NCBI GenBank assembly: GCA_018136815.1
Contig: CM030931.1
Span: 8,358,557 to 8,422,556, forward strand
Source of the DNA: Isochrysis galbana
Taxonomy: Eukaryota; Haptophyta; Isochrysidales; Isochrysidaceae
DNA length: 64,000 nt
Direction of reading: 5' to 3'
Under the pieces are notes generated by a model. It worked only from the letters and a program-made list of their open reading frames with translations. It was not told the origin of the DNA and did not search any database. The position numbers were made by a program, and so were the translations under genes. Of the stretch, positions 54,702 to 64,000 are shown in pieces (position 1 is the stretch's first letter; each line of letters opens with the position of its first letter).

Positions 54702-55153
54702 ATGGGGCGCGCCCCTCTCCCCTCCCCTCCCCACGCCGACACCGCCGAGGACGATGACCTGCTCATGGACACGCCAATGTCTCCGAAGCCCCTTCGCCTC
54801 TGTGTGTGCGAGGAGAAAAAATCCGCGCCCGTCTGGAACGCGAACAAAAGAGGCGCATGGCGCGCTTCCGAAAAAGACGATTCAGAAGCTTCTGTCAGAA
54901 GGTGCTGAACCCAGACATCTTAGATCTTTGCACGCGCTTCCCTAACGGAAAATGCCCGATGAACATCAAGGGCAAGGCCTGCAACCGCTCCCACGCGTTC
55001 CCGGGCGCATGCGCATGGGATCAGGGCGCGAGTGTAAGATCATCTGCGCTTTCCCGCGCTTGGCCAGAGCGCGGAGAAGGGGGGGGGCGAGGGGCGGAGC
55101 GAGAGCTCTGCCCACTGAAGAATAAGTTAGTCCCGCGCCTGTTTACAAGATAA
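54702..55153 (+). pseudogene. Repeat-family ORF with CCCH-like zinc finger, frameshifted
   Basis: The ORF opens MGRAPLPSPPHADTAEDDDL, then LMDTPMSPKPLRLC, parallel to copy 2. Near 54800 the coding signal passes to another frame: RARLEREQKRRMARFRKRRF, then CQKVLNPDILDLCTRFPNGK and CPMNIKGKACNRSHAF. The spacing C-x7-C-x8-C-x3-H (LCTRFPNGKCPMNIKGKACNRSH) is close to the CCCH zinc finger of RNA-binding proteins. An acidic start, a Lys/Arg-rich helix and a single zinc finger would suit a nucleic-acid-binding element protein. The frame change means this copy cannot make it without recoding. The rest up to 55153 is not conserved. Confidence 0.45.
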
Positions 55154-55154
55154 G

Positions 55155-55350
55155 TCGGGACCCCCTTCTCTCCAACTCCCGGCCGAAGCAGCGCGCGCGG
55201 CCTCCCGGGAACCAGCTTCTCCGCTAAAGCGAGGGAACTGGGGAAGGGGAAGGGGGTTGCTAGGGGTTAAGGTTGGGTAGTAGGGAGGTACACTAGCAAA
55301 CTGCCTCACGCCGCATACGTAGCGGGAATTTTCAAGAAGATTTTTTTACA
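55155..55350. repeat. Repeat B, copy 3
   Basis: Matches 26183-26375 and, more weakly, 14150-14315, all in the same orientation. Here it directly follows the CCCH-type repeat ORF; at 26.2 kb it lies 200 bp upstream of the motif of copy 2, so the two elements associate but in different order. Confidence 0.85.
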
Positions 55351-55907
55351 TAAGTCGGGACTGAGGACTGAGGCCGCCGCCAGTCCGGTAGGCATGGGAG
55401 GAAGGGAGGAACGGATCACCGGGGGGGGGGGGGGGCGCCGGGCCCACCGGAGCCCATATCTAAGCCCTTCACCCCAATCCCCCTTGTAGTGCACGGGGGG
55501 AGCCGCCTGATGAAGGGGGGGGGAGGGCCGGGGGAAAGGGGTGTAGAAAGTATGCTACGTGTGATAGTGGTTTCATGTGCCGCGAGTGCGGTAAGAATAT
55601 TATGAAGTTTTTTAATCGCGCACATTGCATATGATTGTAGCACACCAGACACCAGCACGTGACATTATCACCATAATCTCAACGCACCAACACACTACAA
55701 GTCGAGAATGTTTTGTTGTAAAAGCAATGCCATAGGAACCTCGGGAATCTCTTTAAACATTGACGGAGCTCGGGCAGCATAGTTATCCAGGAACTACGAT
55801 AGTCTGTGGGGGCTTTGGCTCGGCAAGCACGAACATGCTTAAGGCGGCCGTTGTCTCACTTCGATGAGATGTCGGGACTGCGGACCTCCGGCCATCGCGA
55901 TTCATAG
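55351..55907. other. Spacer, no gene
   Basis: Poly-G run at 55421-55434 and nothing coding recognised. Confidence 0.4.
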
Positions 55908-57718
55908 CTAAGCTAAGCCGGGCTTACCCGCTGGGGCAGCCTTCCCACCATCGAATCTCTTCTTCCTCCTTCTGCCCTTCGCATTCGCTTTATCCATGAG
56001 GATGTCGTGTTGCTTTTTTACCATCATGCGGTCAGGGATCTCGCCATCCATGTCGTCATCGTCGTCATCGTCCTCCTCCTCCTCCTCCTCGGCGGACAAA
56101 TGCACGCGAAGATTGTATGTGCCTGTGGTCTCTGCAAAAGAATCGCCGGATGGGCCTGACGGAGCGCGGCCACCTCCGTCGGGTATGGAAGACGCATACA
56201 ATTCCGCAAGCCGCACTAACTTCGCCTCGCAAACCTGCATTACTTCAACGACGTTCTCATCCGAGAGTGTGGCGTTGCCTGTCCCGTCCACGCGATCAAG
56301 TCGAACGGGCTCCAGCTTGTCGGCCATGTGCTCGATGCCCACGCGCACGTCTACGAAGGCCTTGCTTGTTCGCGCGTGGCGCGCTTTGATTCGCTCAAGC
56401 GTTGCCACAACCTCTTGATGCTTACGCTCTGCACCCTCCATTTCTTGGCGTGATCCAGGGCCTAGACCACCAGCGTATTTCATCTCATCTACAGCACTTT
56501 TGGTTGCGACGCGTTCATTGCCCAGAGCCTCCAATCGTGCCTGCGCTTCCTTGGTCAGCTTCTCTAGATTTGCTCGCGTCGTTTCTTGCGTGAGAAACTT
56601 TTGAATCACTTCATTGACATCGGTCAAGCCAGTGGACTCGCGGATGCGGCGGAAAGCGGCCTCATAAGCCCCAACAACAGCACGTTCGGATTGAATCATG
56701 GTGGCGTCAGCAGCATTTGATCGCGAACCACTCGTGAGAGTATCCTCAGCATCTCTCTCAGTCTCCCGTGAGCCCTCGCTCAGAATTTCACGACGTATTC
56801 GCTCTCGCTCCTCCATGCGTTGATTGAGCTCGCGGCGTGCCTTCACTGCGTTTTGTCGATCGGTCAGCTCCTTCCCACGCGCTTTACGCTCAGCCTCGAT
56901 GGTCGACTGAAGTTTGCTGAGCTCAGCTTTAGCCACATCGCGCGCATGTGCTGCGTCGTGAGACATCAGCAATAGCTCCTCGAAGTCATGCTCTTTGGCT
57001 TGCAAAGTAGTCTCAATGGCCGCGAGTTGGTTGTCGAAAGACACGCGCTCGTCCTTCAGTCGTTTGACAATTTGGTCGTATGTCTTGCGAATGGACTGAG
57101 CCTCGTTGTACTTAATTTGAGCTTTATCAAGCCGGTTCTCGAGGGTCCGGATCTGACGCATCATCGGTGTAGTATCCTTAGCAGGCCGTTGTGATGAGCG
57201 TTGCAGGTTCCTCAAATCATCCTCCTACGCACAAAAGAGTCGCAAGTATTGGTCAACATAGCTGACGGCATTTGGGCACTCTCAGACGAGTCTGTTCTTG
57301 GATACCCCCCTCCTCATCCCCTCACCCCCTCCGCGCCGTCGATGAGGCGATCCGACAAACAGCCTCCATTATCACACTGCACTCGTGCCGACTGCACCTG
57401 CACAGTCAATTGGGCTTCCTTTGCTTTGTTGGCGGATGTGAGCTGATTCGCGCGCTGGCGCAGCAACGTCAACTGTGCCTCCACTTTGCCAAGCTCAGCC
57501 TCGTGTATCGCCTGCCCTTCCACATTGCCTGCACTGCCACGCTCCTTGTGCAGGGCAGAGAGGGCCATACGGAGATCCTTGTTCTCCGCTCGGAGTGCAT
57601 CTGCGACTTGCTTGTTGTGCTTGAGCGTGACCTGAGACTGCTCATAGAAAGCTTTTCTGTCCCCTTCCAGCAGTTGGAAGCGGTTCTGCAGGTCGGCCAG
57701 CTCCTCCTGAGGGTCCAT
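55908..57718 (-). CDS. Outer dynein arm docking complex coiled-coil protein (ODAD3/CCDC151-like)
   Basis: These proteins anchor outer-arm dyneins on doublet microtubules of motile cilia. Two exons: 57718-57398 and 57224-55908, with a 173-bp GT-AG intron (57397-57225, phase 0), giving 545 residues. The chosen start MDPQEELADLQNRFQLLEGD sits where the coiled coil begins; the frame continues upstream to an ATG at 57883, so a longer N-terminus is possible. After the intron, EDDLRNLQ leads to MMRQIRTLENRLDKAQIKYN, EAQSIRKTYDQIVKRLKDER and SFDNQLAAIETTLQAKEHDF, the block most typical of the ODA docking family, then EELLLMSHDAAHARDVAKAE. A long coiled coil continues to about residue 430. The tail has an Glu/Asp-only stretch (about 17 residues) and a Lys/Arg-rich end. 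I lean to ODAD3/CCDC151 over ODAD1/CCDC114. Confidence 0.78.
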
Positions 57719-58380
57719 CTCCTGACTCCTGCGCAGACAGCCGGCTGTTGGCTTCTCTGAGGGGAAGGAAAAGGCCTCTGCGGGCGAGGCTCGCAAAGGG
57801 TGCGCGCCCGCGTTGCGGCACAAACTGAATGGATGGAATGGACTCTGTGCCTCGTTGTGCCCCAGCACACCTGAGGAGGCCACAGCGGCAGCGGCGGAGC
57901 AGGCGCCGAGGGGGGGGAACTGATCCGTCGGGAGGGGGCGAGGAGGGAAGAGAGGGAGGGCGCCAGTTCGGCCGTTGCTCGTTGCTCGTTGCTATCGCTC
58001 GTGAGGGAAGAAATGAAGGCATCACCTCTAAACTTTCTGCTTTCAAGCTTTCAACTACTTCCTGCTCGTTAGAACTTATAGCGTCGTATGACATCTTGTT
58101 AGCTAGCATTCCTAGCCACATACACCGGACGAGCCATGCACCAACCGAGCACACCCCCATCGCGGGGTAGGGGCTCCGTTGCCGTCGAAGGGCTACGGTA
58201 CCGCAGCACTAAGATCATACTAACACAACAATAAAACTCTGACGCTCCCCCATCGCCAAAGGCGAAACAAACCCTGCTGAGAGGGTGCAACTTGAGGTTC
58301 CCTTTTTTTGTTACACCGTTAGTGTCTATTTTGGTATATAACTTTTATTGACCCCGGATTTATTGAGTGGAGGTATCACC
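57719..58380. other. 5' flank of the ODA docking gene
   Basis: Possible N-terminal extension of the minus-strand gene to 57883. Beyond that there is no gene. Confidence 0.4.
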
Positions 58381-58384
58381 GTCT

Positions 58385-58612
58385 TAGCTTTTTTTCCTTT
58401 TTACGTAGGAATGTCTCAACAATTCCTCCAATTAGTAGTATAATTACGAAGATGATTAAAGTCGCGTTCCGTGTTCCGTCAAAAGTCAAAAGAGGAAAGA
58501 GGGCCAGGTGATTTTTTTTCACCAGAAGTGCTTGTTTTCTTTTTAGGTAGGAATGCCACAACAATTCCTCCAGAGTATTATCATTACGAAGATGAGTACA
58601 AAGCTAATCACG
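58385..58612. repeat. AT-rich tandem duplication, two units of about 80 bp
   Basis: Units at about 58387-58465 and 58531-58605 share CTTTTT, then AGGAATG, CAACAATTCCTCCA, AATTACGAAGATGA / CATTACGAAGATGA. On the minus strand unit one ends an ORF with a membrane-like helix (TLIIFVIILLIGGIVETFL, then RKKEKKLRR); unit two encodes the same helix in a shifted frame. Composition is far more AT-rich than the surroundings. Confidence 0.7.
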
Positions 58613-58676
58613 ACGCGGCGCGTGCGCATAGCAACCCCCCCCCCTCAACACTCAACACACACACGGTAACCCCAAG

Positions 58677-59165
58677 CTACGCAGGCTGAGTTTTCATCTT
58701 TTTCGTCTTTTTCTCACACCCCTCATCCTCGATCCTATTGTCGATGTCGTTCTGCTGGCAGGCGACGATGTCGCTTGGCTGATCTTGGGTGGCGAGGTCC
58801 GTGACGCGTGCGAGGACGGCCATCTTGTTCTCCATGTAGAGTTTGCCAGCTGCTCGGCGCACTTGCACCATGGGACTCGTTTCAGCGTACGCGACCGCCG
58901 TGATGTATTCCATGCAGAAGTACGCGACGGCGGCCTCGTCTCCAATGTACTTGATCTTTGGGATCATGTCGTACTCATCGGAGTAGTCGCCGACGAGCAT
59001 GAGTTTCGCCTTGCACCAACGGCCCATGTATGTCTCGATGAGTGCCCACATCGACGGGTAGCGTTCCTTGGCCAGATCCACGCGGAAGTCTCCACATCCA
59101 CGGCCCATGCCGGAGGTTGTGACGAGCAGCATCGCCAGGATGGCGCCACTCATGCCCTCCTCCAT
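58677..59165 (-). CDS. Unknown conserved-looking ORF
   Basis: 162 residues from ATG 59165 (MEEGMSGAILAMLLVTTSGM); the frame is open further upstream, reading FSPHSIWGGSQALKFCEH. It is a compact helical protein: LAKERYPSMWALIETYMGRW, CKAKLMLVGDYSDEYDMIPK, EAAVAYFCMEYITAVAYAET, VQVRRAAGKLYMENKMAVLA. It ends in a Lys-rich tail (CEKKTKKMKTQPA). Codon use is even and stop-free over 490 bp, so I think it is or was a gene. The upstream part overlaps a palindromic repeat (59225-59247) also present at 33847, so the N-terminus may come from a mobile element. I do not recognise the family. Confidence 0.4.
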   Translation of the reverse strand: MEEGMSGAILAMLLVTTSGMGRGCGDFRVDLAKERYPSMWALIETYMGRWCKAKLMLVGDYSDEYDMIPKIKYIGDEAAVAYFCMEYITAVAYAETSPMVQVRRAAGKLYMENKMAVLARVTDLATQDQPSDIVACQQNDIDNRIEDEGCEKKTKKMKTQPA

Positions 59166-59224
59166 GTGTTCGCAGAACTTGAGGGCTTGGCTACCCCCCC
59201 AGATGGAGTGTGGTGAGAAACGAG

Positions 59225-59247
59225 CCCTGTTTGCGTTAGCAAACGGG
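59225..59247. repeat. Palindrome, copy 2 (inverted relative to 33847)
   Basis: Arms CCCTGTTTGC and GCAAACGGG around GTTA, one mismatch. Flanks also match the copy at 33847: on the minus strand TGTCGCCAG precedes it and TTTCTCACCACACTCCATC followed by a G run comes after. Confidence 0.7.
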
Positions 59248-59834
59248 CGAAGGGGGGCGACTGGCGACAGGAGTACTCTACCCAGATATCGCTCGCGATA
59301 TGTACAAGCTAAAGATGTAAAGTACTACTACTTTTTCACCGTAGCCGTCGTCTAACTAAATACAAGAGGCAAGAGGGGAGGAGAGACCGCTAGGAGGAAA
59401 GACGGAAATGGAACCAGTTATGGCGGGGGCATCGGGTGCCTATGTGGGAAACACAACATGGAGCAGGGAGCAGGGGCATCTCCAAACTCCAAACACTGTA
59501 AAAAAGGTATGTGTTTGGCTGTGTGGTAGAAACACAGCCAAACATGGTCCAAAACGCAAAACCAAAACACAAAACACAGAGATGTCGGATATTGGAGGGG
59601 GCCTTTCGTCTTTCTTCATCCCGTTCTTCCCTTCTCCCAAGAACACCGACAAAGTAAGCCAAAAGCCCATGGCCCATGGTTAGGCCAGAATACCACCCAA
59701 ATGGTTTGCCAAATGCTTGCGCAATGCTTGTGTTTACACGTGGGCAATTCCGTCCTACGTCTACGTCCTACATTGTACATTGTGTAGGACCGGGACTGGT
59801 CCTAGAAAGCTAGGTATCTATATATCCGCCATGG
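59248..59834. other. Intergenic with a small hairpin
   Basis: No gene. Perfect 12-bp inverted repeat TGTTTGGCTGTG (59512-59523) and its complement (59533-59544) with a 9-base loop. Confidence 0.5.
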
Positions 59835-60150
59835 CTTCCCTCTGGGGCTGAGGGAGCCCTTTGGGCCCCCCAAGAGGACGGCAAGCTTGGGCAGCTCAGG
59901 GGGGGCCATGGAGCTTGGAGCTTGGGGCTGGGGCTTTGCCCCTGGCCGCTGGCCCCCTCTCTCTCTCTGCCTCGCCGGCCTTGGCCCTGGGTGCCCTCCT
60001 AGCGGCTTTGGCTTTGGGCGTCTGTCACTCAGAGGTGGAGGGGGTGCTCAGTACGATGGATGACAATCGCGTGCGAATGAGTGCGGTGCGCCCCCACTGG
60101 GAGTTTGGGTCGTGGTGTTGATGGCTCAACTGCTCATGCCAGGAGGCAGA
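59835..60150 (+). repeat. Repeat C, second plus-oriented copy
   Basis: GGAGCCCTTTGGGCCCCCC, GGCAGCTCAGGGGGGGCCA, CTTTGCCCCTGGCC and, at the far end, CCCACTGGGAGTTTGGG with GTTGATGGCTCAACTG. The last words are the reverse complement of sequence at 20325-20365. Confidence 0.7.
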
Positions 60151-60755
60151 GCATGAGGATGACCGACAAGCGCAAGCGACATGCCCCCCCCGCGGCGGCG
60201 GGAATTGGAGTGCCCGAGGGGGAGGGCACGAGGCGCCTCCCTCTGTGAACCAAGTTATGAGCTTGCATGATATATCATAAAACTAACACACAAGAACACT
60301 ACGCACGATAGCAGCAACACCGTACATACACACATCGTGCCCATAGCACATCTAACGATGAATAAGAATAATGCCAAGAGGACAGAGAGAGGACAAGCGA
60401 CAGGCCGCAACGGGAAAGATGAGCCAGGCACAAATGGTAGGCCAACACCCTGCTGCGACGCAACGGCAAGCGCCTCGGGTACCAACCTTTCGGCGCTGCC
60501 ATAAAGAGAATGAACATCTCAGTGGAAGAATAATGAGAAAAGTAGCCCTAAAGGCATCCGTGAGTATGCGAGGCTTCTTCCGCGATGAACAACGACAAAA
60601 CACTCCTGGCGTCCTTGCTGTCGTGAAGCAGGCCACGGTATAGTCTGGAGAAGGGCGCGCCCGTTGCGGCCGAATACTCTTCCTTTCTTTTGCAATTATC
60701 CCTCTCGGGGAGGAGGCGCCTTATTTTTGGAGTCCGACTAGCTTAGTTTCGTCCC
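60151..60755. other. Intergenic, no supported gene
   Basis: 3' flank of the minus-strand gene that ends at 60756; nothing recognised. Confidence 0.4.
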
Positions 60756-62653
60756 TTAGCCTACACGTCGGCCAATGATCCGCCAGGAACGCTGAAATAT
60801 ACCACGAATCGAAGCGCCTGCATTCCCCAGCGCTTTCTTGATGGGCGGTTGGGGTTTGACGGCAATACTAAGTGCTTTTGCTGCGACGAATGTGCGAAGC
60901 TTGTCCAGAGTGCTAGGGCTACGACGAAGGAGCTCGCGCGTTCTACGTCTCACCCCACGTCTTCCTTCTTTCATGTCAGTGTTTGTCTTGGACAGCCACC
61001 ATGCCGCCCGTGCGCGCCGCTCGCCGAGCGCCTTGCGCACAGCTAGGCGGACCGGGTCCGAAAATGCTGGCTTCCGATAGTAGCGCTCGGCGTTAGCCAC
61101 GTAATCGGTCTCACACCCTTCCCAGTCGCACTCGTAGTCCCATGTGTTCCCACGGACTGGGCGTCGTGGCAGACGTCTGGATAGGAAAGCCGCGGTGGCC
61201 GGGACTCCTGGCAACTGCAGCATCAGCCTTGCGCCAGGCAGGTGGAGCGCCCAAGAAAAGTAGAAGAGGAGAATATCAGCATTGGCAGAGACGGCGACGT
61301 ATGGGGCAAAGCGGTCAGCGCAAGGAGCGATGACATCGAGGTGTGGCAGGACCTTGCCAATGTGCGGCCTCAGCAACCCAAGGTGAGGGCCGAGGGCGTC
61401 CAAACGTGGAGCCAAAATAGGCAAGTAGTCGAGAAGCGCGGGCAGATACCTGGTTGTGGAGAGTAAAGGCGGGCCGATCATGGTGACGGAAGAAAAGCAA
61501 GGCAAGAAGAGGGGAGCAAGCAAGCTCGAATAAAGCGACGCACCGTCTGTCATCGTCGCAATAGAGAAGCAGTGCATCCAAATGTCTCAGAAGAGTACCA
61601 CAATGCGGAGCGAGCTGATCAATGTTGGAAAGAATATATCCCATGTGAGGCTCTATGTCATCAAACCTAAACGGGCCATTGAAGATGTGGCGACATGGTC
61701 AGGTTCCTAAGGAAGGCCTAGCACTTTTTGGGGGCGTGATGCTCTCTGCACCTAACGTTCCAGCCCTTCTCCCTCTTCCCCTCCCCCCCTCGCCCGCTCT
61801 AAGGCGGTCTAGAGGTTGTCCCGTCGTGATGCCCACGCATCAATGATAACAGATGATGAACTAGGCAGGACGCGCTCCGGCTTCTGCCTGCCGCAGCGAA
61901 CCTATCGAGTATGGCATCCAAGTGAGGCTCGATCAACTCCAAGTGGCCGTCCAAAGCCAGGAGGATTCCCGGTGCGTATTTCTCTAGCTTGGTCGCGCGA
62001 GCGACAATGGCCGCTGTATGCGTCAGCAGCCGTGGGGCCTCATCCGCCCGTGTCGCAAAGAGCCTGGAGTATCCTTGCAAGATGGTGACATTGGTCCCCA
62101 TCCGGATAAGTGATTTTGTGTCCTCTCGCAAGAGTGACCACGGATCCGAGTGGCGCGATATCTGGGCCCACAGAACACGAGCCGAGCGCTCTTCCTTAGC
62201 GATAAGGATCTCCATGGCCCGCATAGCTGCGCCCACCCATCCCTTTCGCACCGCGCCATGCTGGCCGAGCTTGCTCTTCAGACGGATGATGCGCGACTCG
62301 GCGATGCCAGCTGCTCGCCGCAGCTGCGTCACTTCATGCTCGGTGGCGACTCGCTGAGCGGGGGTGAGGCGCGAATACTCAGCGAGGCGGACCTCCAGCC
62401 CCGCGATCTCCTGCGAGCACCGCTCCACCTCCGCGCGCTGCTGCGAGACCCTCCAGCGGAGCGCAGCGATCCGCTTACGCTGAAAGCTCGGCTTCCATGC
62501 GTGAGCAAATGGAAGGTTGTCCGCGAGCGAGGGTGTTGAGAGGCCGGGGATTGCCTCCGCCGCCTGCGGGAACAGCGCCCCGAGCACGCGCGCCCTCGCA
62601 CTCGCGGCTGGAGGCGCGGCGGCGGCAGCGGCGGTGAGGAGAGCGGCGAGCAT
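60756..62653 (-). CDS. Three-exon protein with helical PHL repeats, function unknown
   Basis: Exons 62653-61902, 61666-61544 and 61449-60756 join in frame through GT-AG introns of 235 and 94 bp to give 522 residues. The start MLAALLTAAAAAAPPAASAR may be a targeting leader. Residues about 60-125 are coiled coil (RIAALRWRVSQQRAEVERCS). The middle is a row of short helical units with a PHL/PHI signature: LDGHLELIEPHLDAILDRF, DDIEPHMGYILSNIDQLAPH, LRHLDALLLYCDDD, LPILAPRLDALGPHLGLLRP, HIGKVLPHLDVIAPCADRFA. The repeats cross both introns, which confirms the splicing. Then a hydrophobic segment (DILLFYFSWALHLP), a CDWEGCETDYVANAERYYRK stretch and a basic end. I know no function; similar L-x-P-H-L repeats occur in algal proteins of unknown role. 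Confidence 0.7.
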
Positions 62654-62689
62654 CCGCCCGCGGCGGCGGCGGCGGCAGCGGCGGCGGGA

Positions 62690-62900
62690 TGGAGGGGAAG
62701 CCTGGAGAAGAGGGGGGGGAGGGGTACGAAGGGGTACGAAGAGCGGGAGAGAGGAGAGGAGGAGAAACTGGGGACGGAAGGAGAAGCAGAGAGAAGCTAG
62801 ACTTGCCCGCCTCGCTCTCTCCTCCTGACTCTCCTCTAAGAGCTCTAGAGTAAATGAATGAATGATAAGGGATGAAGGCAACCTCCTCCCCCCCCCCCCC
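62690..62900 (-). promoter_or_regulatory. Purine-rich (pyrimidine on coding strand) leader of the PHL-repeat gene
   Basis: G/A-rich on the plus strand between 62690 and 62815, so CT-rich just upstream of the minus-strand start at 62653, as with other genes here. Confidence 0.45.
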
Positions 62901-62944
62901 CCCGGCACTCCAATCAAAAACAAAAATCCACCTCCCCGAGCGTT

Positions 62945-63130
62945 GCCGGAGGGCTCTAGGCCACTCCGTCGCGAGCGGCACTGACGGCTAGCGCGCTAGC
63001 GCGGTGCTGTGACCCCCCTCCCCGCATAGAGTCGGGTGAACGAGATTCTGGATTGCGATTGGCTCGGGAAACTCCATTTGGGATTTTGGATTTTGGATTG
63101 TGGTCGAACGGTGAACGGCGAACGGTGTTG
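62945..63130. repeat. Dispersed repeat shared with 13549-13720
   Basis: Same orientation as the 13.5-kb copy. This copy adds a short GGATTTTGGATTTTGGATTGT repeat at 63081-63101 and is followed 330 bp later by an assembly gap. Confidence 0.6.
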
Positions 63131-63464
63131 TATTCAAGCCTTTAGGTCATGTTCCGTCGAATACGGGACAGACTCAGACCCGGACTCGGTTACTCGGTTG
63201 AGCAGGAAGCGCGGGGTTGGATGGGCGCGCTGAGCAAGCCGGACGCGCGTCGAACGAAGAGCCCGCCTCTCCCCCCTTTTTTCTCACCTCTCCCTCTCGC
63301 TCTCGCTCTCGTCAAGGACTGAGAGCTTGTCGAATCAAGCCGAAGCTTGATCGTGTCAAGTCTCATTTGGGGCACAATCTTGAGAGAGAGAGAGAGAGGG
63401 AGGGAGGGGAACGCGCTACATGACGACGGCGCACGTGACCACCTCACAAAACTCAATCTACTAA
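63131..63464. other. Spacer before gap
   Basis: CT-rich at 63265-63315 and GA-rich at 63380-63410; no gene. Confidence 0.4.
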
Positions 63465-63564
63465 NNNNNNNNNNNNNNNNNNNNNNNNNNNNNNNNNNNN
63501 NNNNNNNNNNNNNNNNNNNNNNNNNNNNNNNNNNNNNNNNNNNNNNNNNNNNNNNNNNNNNNNN
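63465..63564. other. Assembly gap (100 N)
   Basis: Run of 100 N. Confidence 0.99.
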
Positions 63565-63776
63565 TGAGTTCTTTTTGTTTTTGTTTGTCTTTGTCTTGTT
63601 GGGAGGCGTGGAGGAGAGAGAGCACCTCTGAGAAGGTGGAGGTGGGTGCGTGGGGGAGCGTGGCGGAAGGCTCGTCTAGAGCGAGCTGCGCGTGCACGGT
63701 GGCACTCATCGGCCGGGCAGGAAGAGGGAGAGCGAGAGGGAGAGGAACGGGGGTGAAGGGGGGGAGACGCTGGGCG

Positions 63777-63778
<2 letters not shown>

Positions 63779-63825
<47 letters not shown>
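63779..63825. repeat. (GA)n microsatellite
   Basis: About 22 uninterrupted GA dinucleotides. Confidence 0.95.
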
Positions 63826-63826
<1 letters not shown>

Positions 63827-64000
63827 GAGAGGGGGGCGTATCCAGGGGAGGGCATTGTGCCATGAGAGAAGAAACGCCGCTCGAGAGAGGGAACAGAGAC
63901 GCGAGGAGAAACAGGATAATGCTTGATTCCGGGAAGAGGACATTAACAGCATCGCCTGTTTTTTTCTGTTCCACTGAGTCCCTCCTTCCCCCCTCCCCAT
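63826..64000. other. Window end, no gene
   Basis: GA-rich and mixed sequence; nothing recognised. Confidence 0.35.

Noticed and set aside
58240..58315. Possible small structured RNA ending in a T run (GCCAAAGGCGAAAC ... CCCTGCTGAGAGGG ... TTTTTTT)
   Set aside because: Two short hairpins and a T run can occur by chance; no box, ribozyme core or tRNA/snRNA signature could be confirmed.
1..64000. tRNA or rRNA genes
   Set aside because: No B-box-like GGTTCGANTCC with a matching acceptor stem and no rRNA core sequence was found by eye. A tRNAscan or covariance search would be decisive.

Overview
The window is nuclear DNA of a eukaryotic alga. Several genes are broken by short GT-AG introns, the coding sequence is GC-rich, and intergenic DNA is full of simple sequence and dispersed repeats. 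Two proteins (31920-32282 and the tyrosyl-tRNA synthetase at 52815-54236) begin with a signal-peptide-like stretch followed by a basic, Ser/Ala/Arg-rich transit-like stretch. That is the two-part leader used to reach a complex (secondary red) plastid. A ciliary outer-arm dynein docking protein (55908-57718) says the cell makes motile flagella. Together these point to a flagellated alga with a complex plastid, such as a haptophyte or a photosynthetic stramenopile; the sequence alone does not settle which. Three runs of 100 N (13265, 38365, 63465) are assembly gaps.

Layout. 0.4-0.8 kb: a decayed Cys-rich (HNH-like) fragment. 2.5-3.7 kb: mitochondrial electron transfer flavoprotein beta subunit, three exons, minus strand. 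3.7-5.8 kb: low-complexity DNA. 5.2-6.5 kb: a 22-bp minisatellite. 6.6-13.3 kb: a retroelement coding, in order, a Gag-like protein, a Ser/Pro/Glu-rich linker with a prokaryote/phage-type cytosine-C5 methyltransferase-like domain, and a retropepsin. No reverse transcriptase is visible before the assembly gap. 14.5-15.4 kb: 2-oxoglutarate oxygenase of prolyl-4-hydroxylase type. 17.2-19.8 kb: inositol polyphosphate 5-phosphatase with a C2-like tail. 21.2-23.0 kb: DENN-domain protein. 23-26.4 kb: AT-richer repeat-laden block. 26.5-28.1 and 28.3-29.7 kb: a divergent pair, a SEP-domain protein and a Sec14-like lipid-transfer protein. 31.9 kb: small plastid membrane protein. 34.8-36.7 kb: TBC Rab-GAP. 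37.9-38.4 kb: TMEM185-like membrane protein cut by a gap. 41.0-42.5 kb: coiled-coil protein. 44-45 kb: mosaic containing an inverted copy of retroelement gag sequence. 46.2-48.7 kb: voltage-gated K+ channel with cyclic-nucleotide-binding and ankyrin domains. 50.8-51.3 kb: AT-rich truncated gene of unknown origin. 52.8-54.2 kb: organellar tyrosyl-tRNA synthetase. 54.4-55.4 kb: best-preserved copy of a dispersed repeat unit. 55.9-57.7 kb: ODA docking protein. 58.7-59.2 kb: unknown ORF. 60.8-62.7 kb: three-exon gene with helical PHL repeats.

Functionally the host genes are a random eukaryotic set, with a slight theme of membrane traffic and phosphoinositide signalling (5-phosphatase, DENN, Sec14, TBC). 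They are not co-transcribed. The unusual content is in the mobile and repeated DNA: a retroelement carrying its own DNA methyltransferase-like domain, and a repeat family in which a conserved motif and a small hairpin precede ATG codons of short, decaying ORFs. Exon joins were made by eye from reading frame and family conservation; no database search was run.
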